From Streptomyces sp. R44 (GTDB taxonomy: Bacteria > Actinomycetota > Actinomycetes > Streptomycetales > Streptomycetaceae), in assembly GCF_041053105.1 (NCBI RefSeq), contig NZ_CP163444.1, positions 1,922,001 to 1,986,000 on the forward strand: DNA of 64,000 nucleotides, written 5' to 3'. The first letter of the stretch is position 1, and each line of letters starts with the position of its first letter. Of this stretch, positions 63,658 to 64,000 are shown in pieces. Below the pieces are notes generated by a model that was not told the DNA's origin, made no database searches, and saw nothing but the letters and a program-made list of their open reading frames with translations. The position numbers and the translations under genes are program-made.

Positions 63658-64000
63658 TCAGAAGAGGCTGACGTTGTACTTGGCGAGGGCCTCCGGCACC
63701 GGCTGGAAGAAGGTGGTGCCGCCGGAGGAGCAGTTGCCGCTGCCGCCGGAGGTGAGGCCGAGCGCCTTGGTGCCGTCGTACATCGCACCGCCCGAATCGC
63801 CGGGCTCGGCGCAGACGTTGGTCTGGATGAGGCCCTTCACGGTGCCGCCGCCGGAGTAGTGGACGGTGGCGTTGAGGCCGGTGACGGTGCCGCCGCGGGT
63901 GCCGGTGGTGGAGCCGGAGCGCTTGACGGACTCGCCCACGTAGGCGTCGGCCGCGGTGAAGCCGCCGGGGTGGGTGAGCGAGGTGTTGTCGTAGCGGACC
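63658..64000 (-). CDS. second streptogrisin-like S1 protease (partial)
   Basis: The last 114 residues of a protease whose 5' part lies beyond the right edge. It contains [38 protein letters not shown] (Ser nucleophile) and the same C-terminal Gly/Ser/Cys-rich ending as its neighbour. GDSGGAM replaces the usual GDSGGPL. 64 bp separate it from the downstream paralogue. The catalytic His and Asp are outside the window. Confidence 0.93.
   Translation of the reverse strand, partial: VRYDNTSLTHPGGFTAADAYVGESVKRSGSTTGTRGGTVTGLNATVHYSGGGTVKGLIQTNVCAEPGDSGGAMYDGTKALGLTSGGSGNCSSGGTTFFQPVPEALAKYNVSLF

Overview
The window is about 72% G+C, densely coded and strongly biased to G/C at third codon positions. 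Together with leaderless starts, many TetR regulators, a TTA (bldA-type) codon, secreted streptogrisin-like proteases and a DnaE2/ImuB pair, this points to a Streptomyces chromosome. From memory, the order hmgA - GntR, SGNH lipase - AAA ATPase - GntR - GNAT, LPMO - lipase, imuB - dnaE2 resembles the S. coelicolor SCO17xx region, so most of the window looks like conserved chromosome. I found no rRNA, tRNA, CRISPR array or transposase.

Region 1 (1-7.7 kb): an acyl-CoA dehydrogenase running off the left edge, divergent from a TetR gene; an ArsR-type regulator; an EamA exporter; a gamma-butyrolactone-receptor-like regulator with an in-frame TTA codon; a TetR gene divergent from a YdcZ-type exporter across a double operator; a metallo-beta-lactamase-fold protein; a DsbA/FrnE-like protein; and a long intrinsic terminator.

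Region 2 (7.8-14 kb) is the highlight. It is a seven-gene, mostly translationally coupled operon that I read as a 2-nitroimidazole (azomycin-type, roh) pathway from L-arginine. It encodes a RohP/MppP-type PLP- and O2-dependent arginine oxidase, a DUF6190-like protein, a DHDPS-family aldolase, a heme-oxygenase-like diiron N-oxygenase, a Rieske ferredoxin, an NCS1 permease and a phthalate-dioxygenase-reductase-type flavoprotein. The last two, with the Rieske protein, would supply transport and electrons.

Region 3 (14-31.7 kb): an aldehyde/alcohol dehydrogenase operon; a repeat-rich intergenic region; a secreted subtilase coupled to a secreted FG-GAP propeller protein; a BTAD/AAA/TPR regulator; a class F sortase with an Asn/Gly-repeat surface protein; a CitMHS citrate transporter; and a molybdopterin oxidoreductase.

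Region 4 (31.7-36.9 kb): a TetR gene and a three-gene overlapping membrane module (beta-helix protein, cupredoxin lipoprotein, polytopic membrane protein).

Region 5 (37-50 kb): homogentisate dioxygenase and its GntR regulator; a stand-alone type ISP-like domain protein; a TetR gene controlling a DrrAB-type ABC exporter; a family III CoA-transferase; a predicted pseudokinase; an SGNH lipase; an AAA ATPase; GntR, GNAT, DUF402 and DUF6299 proteins.

Region 6 (50-64 kb): the tctCBA tricarboxylate transporter with a divergent orphan response regulator; a cell-wall-anchored LPMO; a lipase; imuB-dnaE2; a YhgE/Pip-like membrane protein; and two tandem S1 proteases, the last cut by the right edge.
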